Shown: in pieces, positions 40,675 through 48,439 of the stretch | How positions within the stretch are numbered: the first letter of the stretch is position 1 | How the letters are laid out: each line of letters begins with the position of its first letter | NCBI GenBank assembly: GCA_029781975.1 | Contig: JAKOVQ010000033.1 | Span: forward strand, 62,001-126,000 | Length of the DNA stretch: 64,000 nucleotides | Reading direction: 5' to 3' | Source: Acidobacteriota bacterium | Lineage (GTDB): Bacteria > Acidobacteriota > Thermoanaerobaculia > UBA5066 | The notes under the pieces: generated by a model | What the model was told of the DNA's origin: nothing | The model's database searches: none | The model's input: the letters and a program-made list of their open reading frames with translations, nothing else | Made by a program: the position numbers and the translations under genes

Positions 40675-40750
40675 TGGTGAGCCGCCAGGGACTCGAACCC
40701 CGAACCCAGAGATTAAGAGTCTCTTGCTCTACCAATTGAGCTAGCGGCCC
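40675..40750 (-). tRNA. tRNA-Lys(CUU)
   Basis: 76 bases with encoded CCA. Acceptor GGGCCGC pairs with GCGGCTC (one G-U pair), D-arm GCTCAATTGGTAGAGC, anticodon arm AGAGA-CTCTTAA-TCTCT gives CTT, T-arm GGGTTCGAGTCCC. A full promoter lies upstream and a terminator downstream, so it is an independent transcription unit. Confidence 0.95.
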
Positions 40751-40782
40751 GTAGCCGCGCCGGAGACCGGCGCGGAGCGCGA

Positions 40783-40810
40783 ATTATAGGCGAGAGCCCC
40801 GGGGATGCAA
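40783..40810 (-). promoter_or_regulatory. strong sigma70-type promoter of tRNA-Lys
   Basis: Minus strand: TTGCAT (plus 40805-40810), a 16-base spacer and a perfect TATAAT (plus 40783-40788). The 5' leader before the tRNA contains a perfect 8-bp hairpin (CGCGCCGG and complement, plus 40756-40774), probably a processing signal. Confidence 0.75.
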
Positions 40811-40843
40811 GGGGTGACCCGTCGACGTGTCCGCCCGCCGGGG

Positions 40844-41665
40844 TCAGGCCCCGCGCCGGCGGAGGAGCTGCTTGACCTCGGCGTTCCCCAGCTGCGACGT
40901 CGCCGAGACGATCAGGGCCGCGTTCGCGTTCCCGATCTCGGGGAGGCCGACGGTGACCTTGACGAGGCCGTCGCTCCCCGTGACCCCCCGGTAGAGGACC
41001 GACGGGGGACCGGTGGTCGAGACCACCCTCACGGTGACCTGGGCACCCGCGATCGGCCGGTCGGTCAGCGACGTGGCGGCACGGACCGAGAGGGGAACGA
41101 GCTCGCCCGCGACCAGCTCGCCCCCCTTCATCAGGGAGAGCTCGATCCGCTCGGAGGCGGCCTCGGAGGCCAGGTACTCGATGATGACCTGGTCGAGCGA
41201 CCGCTCCGGCCCGTTCGCGGGGCGGGAGACGGGAGCCGCGGCCCTCGCGGGAGGGGGGATCCCGCCCGAGCGGGGTGCCCCGAAGCCGGGGCTGCTGTCC
41301 GGCTTGCTCAGGATCGCCGCCGCGGCGGCGGCCGCCGCCGGGGAGAGGGGGGTCGCGCCCGAGATCGGCTGCGCCGCGGCCGCCTCGCCGGCCGGGACCT
41401 CCCCCGGCTTCACCCCGTCGAAGCGCCCGCGCCGGATCGCCTCGATGATCCGGCGGTGCTGCAGGTCCATCATCGCCTTGACGGTCTTCTCGTCGACCCG
41501 CCCCGACTCGATGTGCTCCTTGTACGGGCTCTTCTTCGAGAGGAGGATCTCCCCTCCCACGTACACGAGGGACTCGATGACGGGGTTGCCGAGGCCCCGG
41601 TCCTCCGTCTGGACGTGGAAGACCCGGTCCCCGTGCTTGATGTCGGTGTTAAACCCGGTAAGCAC
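40844..41665 (-). CDS. conserved modular protein: N-terminal domain of unknown function, Ala/Pro linker, C-terminal Ig-like domain
   Basis: 273 residues, cytosolic by sequence. The N-terminal ~85 residues are highly ordered: 'GFNTDIKHGDRVFHVQTEDRG', 'NPVIESLVYVGGEILLSKKSPY' and 'DLQHRRIIEAIRRGRF'. I know this type only as an uncharacterised conserved domain of delta-proteobacterial and acidobacterial proteins. A low-complexity linker with an eight-Ala run follows (about 85-165). The C-terminal part ('LVPLSVRAATSLTDRPIAGAQVTVRVV', about 190-260) looks like an Ig-like or invasin-type beta-sandwich. It ends 93 bases from tRNA-Lys and starts 37 bases after uvrA. Confidence 0.7.
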   Translation of the reverse strand: MLTGFNTDIKHGDRVFHVQTEDRGLGNPVIESLVYVGGEILLSKKSPYKEHIESGRVDEKTVKAMMDLQHRRIIEAIRRGRFDGVKPGEVPAGEAAAAQPISGATPLSPAAAAAAAAILSKPDSSPGFGAPRSGGIPPPARAAAPVSRPANGPERSLDQVIIEYLASEAASERIELSLMKGGELVAGELVPLSVRAATSLTDRPIAGAQVTVRVVSTTGPPSVLYRGVTGSDGLVKVTVGLPEIGNANAALIVSATSQLGNAEVKQLLRRRGA

Positions 41666-41702
41666 GGCGAATTCCGTATTCTAGCGGTCCCCGCCCGCGA
41701 GT

Positions 41703-44579
41703 CTACCGGCCTCCCGTGGACCGTCGGCGCGCCGGCCGGGCGCGCTCGAGGCCGAGGAGCGGCCGGAGGAAGGCGCCGGTCGCCGAGACGGGATGGACGG
41801 CGACCTCCTCGGGCGTCCCCTCCGCCACGACCTCGCCCCCGCGCGCCCCCCCCTCCGGCCCCAGGTCCACGACGCGGTCCGCCGTCTTGACCACGTCGAG
41901 GTTGTGCTCGATGACGATCACGGTGTTCCCCCGGTCCACCAGCGCGTGGAGGACGGCGAGGAGCTTCCTCACGTCGTCGAAGTGGAGGCCGGTCGTCGGC
42001 TCGTCGAGGATGTAGAGGGTCCGCCCCGTGGCCCGCCGGGAGAGCTCCTTGGCCAGCTTCACCCGCTGGGCCTCGCCGCCGGAGAGGGTCGTCGCGGGCT
42101 GGCCCAGCCGGATGTACCCGAGGCCCACCTCCACCAGGGTCGCCGCCACCCCGCGGATCGTCGGGACGTTGGCGAAGACCTCCAGGGCCTGCTCGGCGGT
42201 CAGGTCGAGGACGTCCGCGATGCTGAGCCCCTTGTAGTGGACCTCGAGCGTCTCGCGGTTGTACCTCCGGCCGCCGCAGACGTCGCAGGTGACGTAGATG
42301 TCCGGGAGGAAGTGCATCTCGATGGCGATCTGTCCCCCGCCGCCGCACGCCTCGCAGCGCCCCCCCTTGACGTTGAAGGAGAAGCGGCCGGGGCCGTAGC
42401 CCCTCATCCGGGCCTCGGGGACCTGGGCGAGGAGCTCCCGGATCGGGCCGAAGAGCCCCGTGTAGGTGGCCGGGTTCGAGCGCGGGGTCCTCCCGATGGG
42501 CGACTGGTCGATGTCGATCACCTTGTCGACGTGCTGGAGCCCCTCGAGCCCCCCGTGGGCGCCGGGACGCTCGGTCGCCCCGTGGAGGAGGCGCGCCGCG
42601 GCGCGATAGAGGATGTCGTTGACCAGGGTCGACTTGCCGGATCCGGAAACGCCCGTCACCGCCGTGAAGGCCCCCAGCGGGAACCGGACGGTGATCCCCT
42701 TCAGGTTGTTCTCCCGCGCCCCCACGACGGCGAGCTGCCGCCCGTTCCCCTTCCGGCGGCTCGCGGGGACCTCGATCGCGAGGTCGCCGGCCAGGTACCT
42801 CCCGGTGAGCGACCGCTCGAACCTCACCAGCTCGGCGGCGGTCCCCTCCCCGACCACCTCGCCGCCGTGGATCCCCGCGCCCGGGCCGAGGTCGACCACC
42901 CGGTCGGCCGACCGGATCGTCTCCTCGTCGTGCTCCACGACGACCACGGTGTTCCCCAGGTCGCGCATCGCCTGCAGGGTCTCGATCAGCTTCCGGTTGT
43001 CCTTCGGGTGGAGGCCGATCGACGGCTCGTCGAGGACGTAGAGGACCCCCATCAGCTTGGAGCCGATCTGCGTCGCCAGGCGGATCCGCTGCGCCTCGCC
43101 CCCCGAGAGGGTGGCGGCCGCGCGGGAGAGGGAGAGGTAGCCGATGCCGACCGCGTTGAGGAAGCCGAGGCGGTCCCGGATCTCGGCCAGGATCTTGCCG
43201 GCGATCTCCCGCTCCCTCGGGAGGGGGCGGAACTCCTCGAAGAAGCGGGAAGCCTCCTCGAGGGTCATCGACGTGAGGGAGTCGATCGAGGCGCCGCGGA
43301 CCTTCACGGCCAGGGCCTCGGCCTTCAGCCGGCGCCCCTCGCACGCGGGGCACGGGGTGGCGGACATGAAGGCCTCCAGCTCCTGGCGGGCCTCCTCGCT
43401 CTCCACCTCCTTGTACTTCTCCATCAGGATCGGGACGAGCCCCTTGTAGGAGGAGGACCAGACGTACTCCCCCTTCTCCGACTTCCACTTCCAGCGGATC
43501 TCCCGCTCGCCCGAGCCGTGGAGGATCAGCTCCCTCACGTCGGCCGGGAGCGTCCGCCAGGGGACGTCGAGCGAGAACTTCAGCGCCCTGGCGAGCTGCT
43601 CCACCTGGCGGAAGCGCCAGCTGGTCGACCCGGGCTTCCAGAGGGCGACGGCGCCGCCGCGGATCGACCGGTCGGGGTCGGGGACGAGGCGGTCGGGGTC
43701 GACGCGCGGGACGGTCCCGAGCCCCGAGCAGCCGGCGCAGGCGCCGTAGGGGGAGTTGAAGGAGAAGAGACGGGGGGTGATCTCCGGGAGCGACGTCCCG
43801 CAGTCGGGGCAGGCGTAGGAGGTCGACAGCGTCTCGTCGGCGGTCGCCCCCTTCGCCTCGCCGACGACGGCCACCGTCACGAGACCCTCGGCGACGCGGG
43901 TGGCGGTCTCGAGCGAGTCGGCGAGGCGCCGTCGGGTCTCGTCGTCGCGCCTCACGACGAGGCGGTCGACGACGACCTCGATCGTGTGCTTCCTCTGCTT
44001 GTCGAGCTCCGGGGGCTCGGAGAGGTCGACCATCTCGCCGTCCACCCGGGCCCTGAGGAACCCCTTCTTGACCATCTCGGCCATCTGCCGGCGGTACTCC
44101 CCCTTCTTCCCCCTCACGTACGGCGCGAGGAGGAGGAAGCGGGTCCCCTCGGGCATCCCGAGGATCCGGTCGGTCATCTGCTGGATGGTCTGCGCCGAGA
44201 TCTCCCGCCCGCACGAGACGCAGTGGGGCTGGCCGATCGACGCGTAGAGGAGCCTCAGGTAGTCGTAGATCTCCGTCACGGTACCGACCGTCGACCGCGG
44301 GTTCTTCGACGTCGTCTTCTGCTCGATCGAGATCGCCGGGGAGAGCCCCTCGATCGAGTCGACGTCCGGCTTCTCCATCTGCTCGAGGAACTGCCGGGCG
44401 TAGGCCGAGAGCGACTCGACGTAGCGCCTCTGCCCCTCGGCGAAGAGGGTGTCGAACGCGAGCGACGACTTCCCCGAGCCCGAGACCCCCGTGATGACGA
44501 CGAGGGCGTTGCGCGGGATCGTCAGCGAGACGTTCTTCAGGTTGTGCTGCCGCGCCCCGCGAATGACGATCTCGTCCAT
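41703..44579 (-). CDS. uvrA: excinuclease ABC subunit A
   Basis: 958 residues, the usual UvrA length. UvrA finds DNA damage in nucleotide-excision repair. Two ABC ATPase modules: Walker A '[20 protein letters not shown]' (about 34-53) and '[15 protein letters not shown]' (about 644-658), with signatures '[17 protein letters not shown]' and '[17 protein letters not shown]'. Zinc modules are visible as 'CPDCG' and the C-terminal '[19 protein letters not shown]' followed by 'CDVCGG'. The -10 of its likely promoter overlaps the gmd stop codon, giving a ~40-base leader with a GAGGGGG ribosome-binding site. Confidence 0.97.
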   Translation of the reverse strand: MDEIVIRGARQHNLKNVSLTIPRNALVVITGVSGSGKSSLAFDTLFAEGQRRYVESLSAYARQFLEQMEKPDVDSIEGLSPAISIEQKTTSKNPRSTVGTVTEIYDYLRLLYASIGQPHCVSCGREISAQTIQQMTDRILGMPEGTRFLLLAPYVRGKKGEYRRQMAEMVKKGFLRARVDGEMVDLSEPPELDKQRKHTIEVVVDRLVVRRDDETRRRLADSLETATRVAEGLVTVAVVGEAKGATADETLSTSYACPDCGTSLPEITPRLFSFNSPYGACAGCSGLGTVPRVDPDRLVPDPDRSIRGGAVALWKPGSTSWRFRQVEQLARALKFSLDVPWRTLPADVRELILHGSGEREIRWKWKSEKGEYVWSSSYKGLVPILMEKYKEVESEEARQELEAFMSATPCPACEGRRLKAEALAVKVRGASIDSLTSMTLEEASRFFEEFRPLPREREIAGKILAEIRDRLGFLNAVGIGYLSLSRAAATLSGGEAQRIRLATQIGSKLMGVLYVLDEPSIGLHPKDNRKLIETLQAMRDLGNTVVVVEHDEETIRSADRVVDLGPGAGIHGGEVVGEGTAAELVRFERSLTGRYLAGDLAIEVPASRRKGNGRQLAVVGARENNLKGITVRFPLGAFTAVTGVSGSGKSTLVNDILYRAAARLLHGATERPGAHGGLEGLQHVDKVIDIDQSPIGRTPRSNPATYTGLFGPIRELLAQVPEARMRGYGPGRFSFNVKGGRCEACGGGGQIAIEMHFLPDIYVTCDVCGGRRYNRETLEVHYKGLSIADVLDLTAEQALEVFANVPTIRGVAATLVEVGLGYIRLGQPATTLSGGEAQRVKLAKELSRRATGRTLYILDEPTTGLHFDDVRKLLAVLHALVDRGNTVIVIEHNLDVVKTADRVVDLGPEGGARGGEVVAEGTPEEVAVHPVSATGAFLRPLLGLERARPARRRSTGGR

Positions 44580-44618
44580 GACCCCCTCGCCCTGCTCCGG
44601 AGCCCGGAGCGGGGGCGG

Positions 44619-44624
44619 ATTATG
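44619..44624 (-). promoter_or_regulatory. candidate -10 of uvrA
   Basis: CATAAT on the minus strand (five of six matches), overlapping the TAA of gmd. A start point about 7 bases downstream leaves a leader of roughly 33 bases to the uvrA ATG. No LexA (SOS) box was seen around it. Confidence 0.45.
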
Positions 44625-45654
44625 ACCGAGGGGGGCACGGAGCCCCGTCCGGGCCGTCGAGCTCGGCCAGCTCGGCGTCCACCATCAGCCGGACGAGCTC
44701 CTCGAACCTCACCTTCGGGCGCCATCCGAGCTCGCGGGCGGCCTTCCCGGCGTCGCCCCGGGTCTCGGTGATGTCGACCGGCCGGGCGTACTCGGGGTCG
44801 AGGACGACGTGGTCCCGGAAGTCGAGCCCCACGCAGGAGAAGGCCCGCGCGCAGAACTCCTCCACCGAGTGGCTCTCCCCGCTCGCCAGGACGTAGTCCG
44901 AGGGCTCGGCGGCCCCGAGGATGGTCCGCATCCCCGCGACGATGTCGGGCGCGTAGCTCCAGTCGCGGCGCGGCGAGAGCGTCCCGAGGTGGAGCTCCCT
45001 CTGGAGGCCCCGGGAGATCCGGGCGGCGCCGCGGGCGATCTTCCGCGTCACGTAGTTCTCCCCCCGACGCGCGCTCTCGTGGTTGAAGAGGATCCCGGCG
45101 CAGGCGAAGAGGCCGTAGGCGCGCCGGTAGACCCGCAGAAGGTTCAGGGCGTAGACCTTGGCCGCCGCGTAGGGGTTGATCGGGGCGAGGGGCGTCGCCT
45201 CCGTCTGGGGGCACTCGGCCGGCTCCCCGAAGATCTCGCTGGTGGCCGCGAGGAAGAACCGGGTCGCCGGGGCGTTCTGGCGGACCGCCTCGAGGAGGCG
45301 AAGGGTCCCGAGCCCGGTCGTCTCCGCCGTGTACTCGGGGAGCTCGAACGAGACCTTGATGTGGCTCTGCCCGGCCAGGTGGTAGAGCTCGGCGGGCTCG
45401 ATCGCGCGGACCAGGGCGTGGAGGCTCGAGCTGTCGCAGAGGTCGGCGTAGTGGAGCTTCAGGCGGCCCGCCTGGCGGGCCTCCACCAGGGCCGGGAGCG
45501 TGTCGAGGCGGGTCCGCGCCATCACGCTCGCCTGGCGGACGAGCCCGTGGACCTCCCAGCCGTCCGCCAGCAGAGACTCGGCGAGGTAGGAGCCGTCCTG
45601 GCCGGTGATGCCCGTGATCAGGGCCGAGCGGCGGCCCCCTGCCGCCGCGCTCAC
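44620..45654 (-). CDS. gmd: GDP-mannose 4,6-dehydratase
   Basis: 344 residues from a GTG overlapping the wzt stop. Gmd turns GDP-mannose into GDP-4-keto-6-deoxymannose for fucose, rhamnose or perosamine branches of surface glycans. It is an extended SDR: '[19 protein letters not shown]' (about 10-28) binds NADP, the catalytic Thr-Ser-Glu is in '[10 protein letters not shown]', and Tyr-Lys is in '[12 protein letters not shown]'. '[20 protein letters not shown]' is the diagnostic Gmd block. The partner reductase or aminotransferase is not in the window; wzt and wzm precede it, so the product probably goes into an ABC-exported polysaccharide. Confidence 0.9.
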   Translation of the reverse strand: MSAAAGGRRSALITGITGQDGSYLAESLLADGWEVHGLVRQASVMARTRLDTLPALVEARQAGRLKLHYADLCDSSSLHALVRAIEPAELYHLAGQSHIKVSFELPEYTAETTGLGTLRLLEAVRQNAPATRFFLAATSEIFGEPAECPQTEATPLAPINPYAAAKVYALNLLRVYRRAYGLFACAGILFNHESARRGENYVTRKIARGAARISRGLQRELHLGTLSPRRDWSYAPDIVAGMRTILGAAEPSDYVLASGESHSVEEFCARAFSCVGLDFRDHVVLDPEYARPVDITETRGDAGKAARELGWRPKVRFEELVRLMVDAELAELDGPDGAPCPPRS

Positions 45655-46457
45655 GGCGCCCCTACCGACGAGCCCGGCCCCTGCGCCCACTGGTGATAGG
45701 CCTCCGTCACCTCCTTGGCCGGGCCGTCCCTCGCGATTCGCCCGTCCTGCACCCAGACGGCTCGCTCGCACAGCGCCACCACGTCGGCCAGGGAGTGCGA
45801 CACCAGCAGGAACGTCTTCCCCCGCCCCCGCAGCGACGCCATCCGCTCGCTGCACTTGGCCCGGAACCGCTCGTCTCCCACCGACAGCGCCTCGTCGACG
45901 AGGAGGATGTCCGGGTCGACGTCCGTCGCGACGGCGAACGCCAGCCGGGCCGCCATCCCGGTCGAGTAGGTCCGCAGCGGCGCGTCGAGGAACGGCTCCA
46001 GCTCGGCGAACGCGGCGATCTCCCCGATCCTCTCCCTCATCCGCTTCCGGCTGTAACCCATCAGCGTCCCCTGGATCACGATGTTCTCCCGGCCCGTCAG
46101 CTCGGAGTGAAAGCCCAGCCCCAGCTCCAGGAGCGGGGCGACGTGCCCGCGGACCACCACCCGGCCGGCGGTGGGCCGCCGGACTCGGGCGATGACCTTG
46201 AAGAGCGTGCTCTTCCCGGCGCCGTTCGGGCCGATCACGCCGACCGACTCGCCCGGCTGCAGGGAGAGGGAGACGCCGCTCAGGGCGATCAGCTCGTCGT
46301 GCTCGATCCTCCCCTGGAGCTTCTTGAGGGCGTACTCCTTCAGCGACGCGATCGCCTCCCGGGGGACGAAGTAGCGCACCTCGACCCCGTCGAGCTCGAT
46401 CGCGGGCGGGGCCGACCGCTCAGCTGCGGGCACCGTAGGCGTCGATCCTCGAGGCAT
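45651..46457 (-). CDS. wzt: polysaccharide ABC exporter, ATP-binding subunit (Wzt-like)
   Basis: 268 residues. It powers export of lipid-linked O-antigen or a similar polymer through Wzm. Walker A 'GPNGAGKSTLFKVIARVR' (about 74-91), signature 'YSTGMAARLAFAVATDVDP' (about 161-179), Walker B 'ILLVDEALSVGD' and the switch His in 'FLLVSHSLADV'. The N-terminal 'YALKKLQGRIEHDELIALSGV' is typical of the Wzt/TagH class. The protein ends at about 265, so it lacks the extra C-terminal carbohydrate-binding domain found in some Wzt proteins. The annotated ATG overlaps wzm by 38 bases; a GTG eight codons in would shorten the overlap. Confidence 0.92.
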   Translation of the reverse strand: MPRGSTPTVPAAERSAPPAIELDGVEVRYFVPREAIASLKEYALKKLQGRIEHDELIALSGVSLSLQPGESVGVIGPNGAGKSTLFKVIARVRRPTAGRVVVRGHVAPLLELGLGFHSELTGRENIVIQGTLMGYSRKRMRERIGEIAAFAELEPFLDAPLRTYSTGMAARLAFAVATDVDPDILLVDEALSVGDERFRAKCSERMASLRGRGKTFLLVSHSLADVVALCERAVWVQDGRIARDGPAKEVTEAYHQWAQGPGSSVGAP

Positions 46458-47256
46458 AGAACAGCCAGCCGACGACCAGGCTGCCGACGGCGGCGAGTAT
46501 CGAGAACGTGAGGGTCTTGTACCCCGGAAGCCACCCGTTGTAGAGCGGCGCCCGGAACACCTCGACCAGGTACGTCATCGGGTTCAGCCTCACGATCCAC
46601 CGGAACCTCCCCGGGACCATCGAGGAGTCGTAGACGATGGGCGTCAGGAAGAAGACGACCTGCAGGAGGACGAGGTAGGTCTCCTTGACGTCGATGAACC
46701 GCGAGGCCAGCGTGAAGACGAAGAGGCCGACGCCGGCGGAGAAGACCATCCCGATCACGAGGGAGACGGGCAGGAAGAGCCAGGTCCACCGGAACGGGTG
46801 GCCGCTGAAAAGGACGATCAGGGCCAGGGGGACCAGGCCCAGGACGACGTTCACCGTGCCGACGCCCACCGCCTCCGCCACGAAGACCGACCGCGGAACG
46901 TAGACCTTCTTCGTCGTCTCCGCCGCTTCCAGCGTGAGGGACGCGGCATGCCCCGTCGTCTGGGAGAAGAAGCTCCAGAACAGGAGCCCGCAGAGCAGGT
47001 AGACCGCGTAGTAGGGAATCCCCCCCTTCAGGACCGTGGAGAAGACGAACGCGAGCGCGATCATGTTCAGGAGCGGGCTCAGCATCGTCCAGGCGATCCC
47101 CAGGACGGACCGCTTGTATCTCACCACGAGGTCCCGCCGGACCAGCTCGACCACCAGGTCGCGGTACCGCCAGAGCGCCGCGGCCTCCTCGACGAAGAGG
47201 AGGCCCTGGCGAGAGGAGTCGTAGACGAATTCCCGCGGTGCCGCCGCTTTTCTCAG
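46420..47256 (-). CDS. wzm: polysaccharide ABC exporter, permease subunit (Wzm-like), CTG start
   Basis: 278 residues if it starts at the CTG at 47256. The shorter GTG start at 47154 begins in mid-domain ('VELVRRDLVVRYKRSVLG'), while Wzm homologues have 25-40 more N-terminal residues. The upstream codons extend the same frame with 'EFVYDSSRQGLLFVEEAAAL' and 'WRYRDL', a normal Wzm N-terminus. The CTG has GAGGAGG seven bases before it, and an in-frame stop lies further up. The body has six membrane segments of the ABC-2 type ('WTMLSPLLNMIALAFVFSTVL', 'YLVLLQVVFFLTPIVYDSSMV', 'RLNPMTYLVEVFRAPLYNG'). It forms a channel with Wzt. Confidence 0.85.
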   Translation of the reverse strand: MRKAAAPREFVYDSSRQGLLFVEEAAALWRYRDLVVELVRRDLVVRYKRSVLGIAWTMLSPLLNMIALAFVFSTVLKGGIPYYAVYLLCGLLFWSFFSQTTGHAASLTLEAAETTKKVYVPRSVFVAEAVGVGTVNVVLGLVPLALIVLFSGHPFRWTWLFLPVSLVIGMVFSAGVGLFVFTLASRFIDVKETYLVLLQVVFFLTPIVYDSSMVPGRFRWIVRLNPMTYLVEVFRAPLYNGWLPGYKTLTFSILAAVGSLVVGWLFYASRIDAYGARS

Positions 47257-47298
47257 GACCCCACCTCCTCGTCGGAAAACGGCCGGCCCGGCCCCTGC

Positions 47299-48354
47299 CT
47301 ACGGCTTCTTCCCCTCGCGAAGCGCCCTTTCGTGCAGCTGCCGAACCGCTTCCACCACGCCGCGGAAGGCCTTGCGGAGGTCCTCGTGCGCCTTCGGGTC
47401 CATCCCGGAGAAGGGACGCGCCTGGACGTTCACCGAGCGGTTCAGGACCGAGATCTTGAGGTCGGTGTACCCCTCGTCGTAGAGGTTCGGCAGGAAGGTC
47501 CACGGGCGAGCGGCCGACACCTCCCCGACGAGCTTCAGGAAGTCGTGGTTCGAGAGCCGCATCTCGACGGGCGGCGCCCACCCCCTCCCCTTCTTCGACT
47601 CCTGCGTCGTGACGCGCGTTCCCTCGACCCGCGCCATCCATCCAGCTCCGCCCGCCTCGTCCGGCCTGCTCACGAAGACCTCGAGCGCCACGTCCGCGAG
47701 CTGCTGCTTCGAGACCTTCGAGAGGCCGTCCGCGAGGTCCTTCGCGCGGATCCCCTCGGCCGCCGGCCTCTCGCAGACCGCCCGGACGACGTTCACGAGC
47801 TTCACGAGCGGCCGCGCGGCCTCCTCGACGTCGGGGTACTTCCCGAACGTCGAGACGGTGTGGCTGACGGTCTTCGACAGGCCCCCGATCTCGAGGGTGA
47901 CGGCCTGCTCCCGGATCAGGCCGTTCGCGCCCTTCTTCGCGCCGGATCCCTTCTCGAAGAGCTCGTCGTTCATCTGGCAGAAGCCCTGGTCGCGGAAAGC
48001 CTTCAGGATCTCCTGCTGGGCGCCCGCCCCCAGCCGGAACTGGCTCTCGTCGTCCCAGATCCCGATCCCGCCGGCCCAGACTCGAATCCTGTGGACGCGC
48101 GGGTCCTTGTCGCCGACCGCATCGACCGAGATCGACCAGTCCGGCGCCGGGGCGGCAGCGGCGAGGAGGGAATCGAGGCGACGGCTCAGCTCGGCGTCGC
48201 GGTCCGAGGCGCCCGCGATCGAAGAGCCACCGGCGGCCGCAGGGGCCGGGGCCGCCGGCGTCTGGGCGGCTGCCGGGGTGGCTCCCGTCCCCGCGAGGAG
48301 GAACGGGAATGCGACCGGGAGAAGCAGGGGAAACCGTTCGGACATCCTCTTCAT
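47299..48354 (-). CDS. secreted hypothetical protein
   Basis: 351 residues with a strong GGAGGGG ribosome-binding site and a signal peptide ('FPLLLPVAFPFLLAGTGATPAAAQ', cleavage near 31). After a Pro/Ala-rich linker the mature part is mixed alpha/beta: 'ELSRRLDSLLAAAAPAPDWSI', 'HRIRVWAGGIGIWDDESQF', 'VTLEIGGLSKTVSHTVSTFG', 'PVEMRLSNHDFLKLVGEVSA'. Two cysteines only ('GFCQMN', 'AVCERP'), which might form a disulfide. No known domain or catalytic motif recognised. It sits between the protease gene and wzm, in the same direction, and its stop is followed directly by the wzm ribosome-binding region. Confidence 0.8.
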   Translation of the reverse strand: MKRMSERFPLLLPVAFPFLLAGTGATPAAAQTPAAPAPAAAGGSSIAGASDRDAELSRRLDSLLAAAAPAPDWSISVDAVGDKDPRVHRIRVWAGGIGIWDDESQFRLGAGAQQEILKAFRDQGFCQMNDELFEKGSGAKKGANGLIREQAVTLEIGGLSKTVSHTVSTFGKYPDVEEAARPLVKLVNVVRAVCERPAAEGIRAKDLADGLSKVSKQQLADVALEVFVSRPDEAGGAGWMARVEGTRVTTQESKKGRGWAPPVEMRLSNHDFLKLVGEVSAARPWTFLPNLYDEGYTDLKISVLNRSVNVQARPFSGMDPKAHEDLRKAFRGVVEAVRQLHERALREGKKP

Positions 48355-48439
48355 GAACCCCTCCGTTGGGCCTCGTTCCGGAGACGCGCCGTCACGGCGG
48401 CGCTCCTTCGGGTTCGTCGAAGCCTCGCGGCTCCGACGG

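Noticed and set aside
40478-40750. tRNA-Leu and tRNA-Lys as one tRNA operon
   Set aside because: A strong intrinsic terminator lies between them and tRNA-Lys has its own promoter, so they are separate units, although a promoter for tRNA-Leu was not identified with confidence.
41300-41345. GCC-rich tract as a regulatory repeat
   Set aside because: It encodes an in-frame polyalanine linker in a clear gene and has no repeat on the scale of regulatory DNA.
44580-44640. LexA/SOS box for uvrA
   Set aside because: No CTGT-N8-ACAG or GAAC-N4-GTTC type sequence near the start; only a plain -10 candidate is visible.
41793-44771. A 992-codon plus-strand frame opposite uvrA
   Set aside because: UvrA on the other strand is unambiguous over the full length; the antisense translation is dominated by Gly/Arg/Asp/Leu with no recognisable fold.
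46340-47641. A 433-codon frame overlapping wzt, wzm and the hypothetical gene
   Set aside because: It is in a different frame from three genes with proper motifs, and its translation is low-complexity Arg/Gly/Pro.
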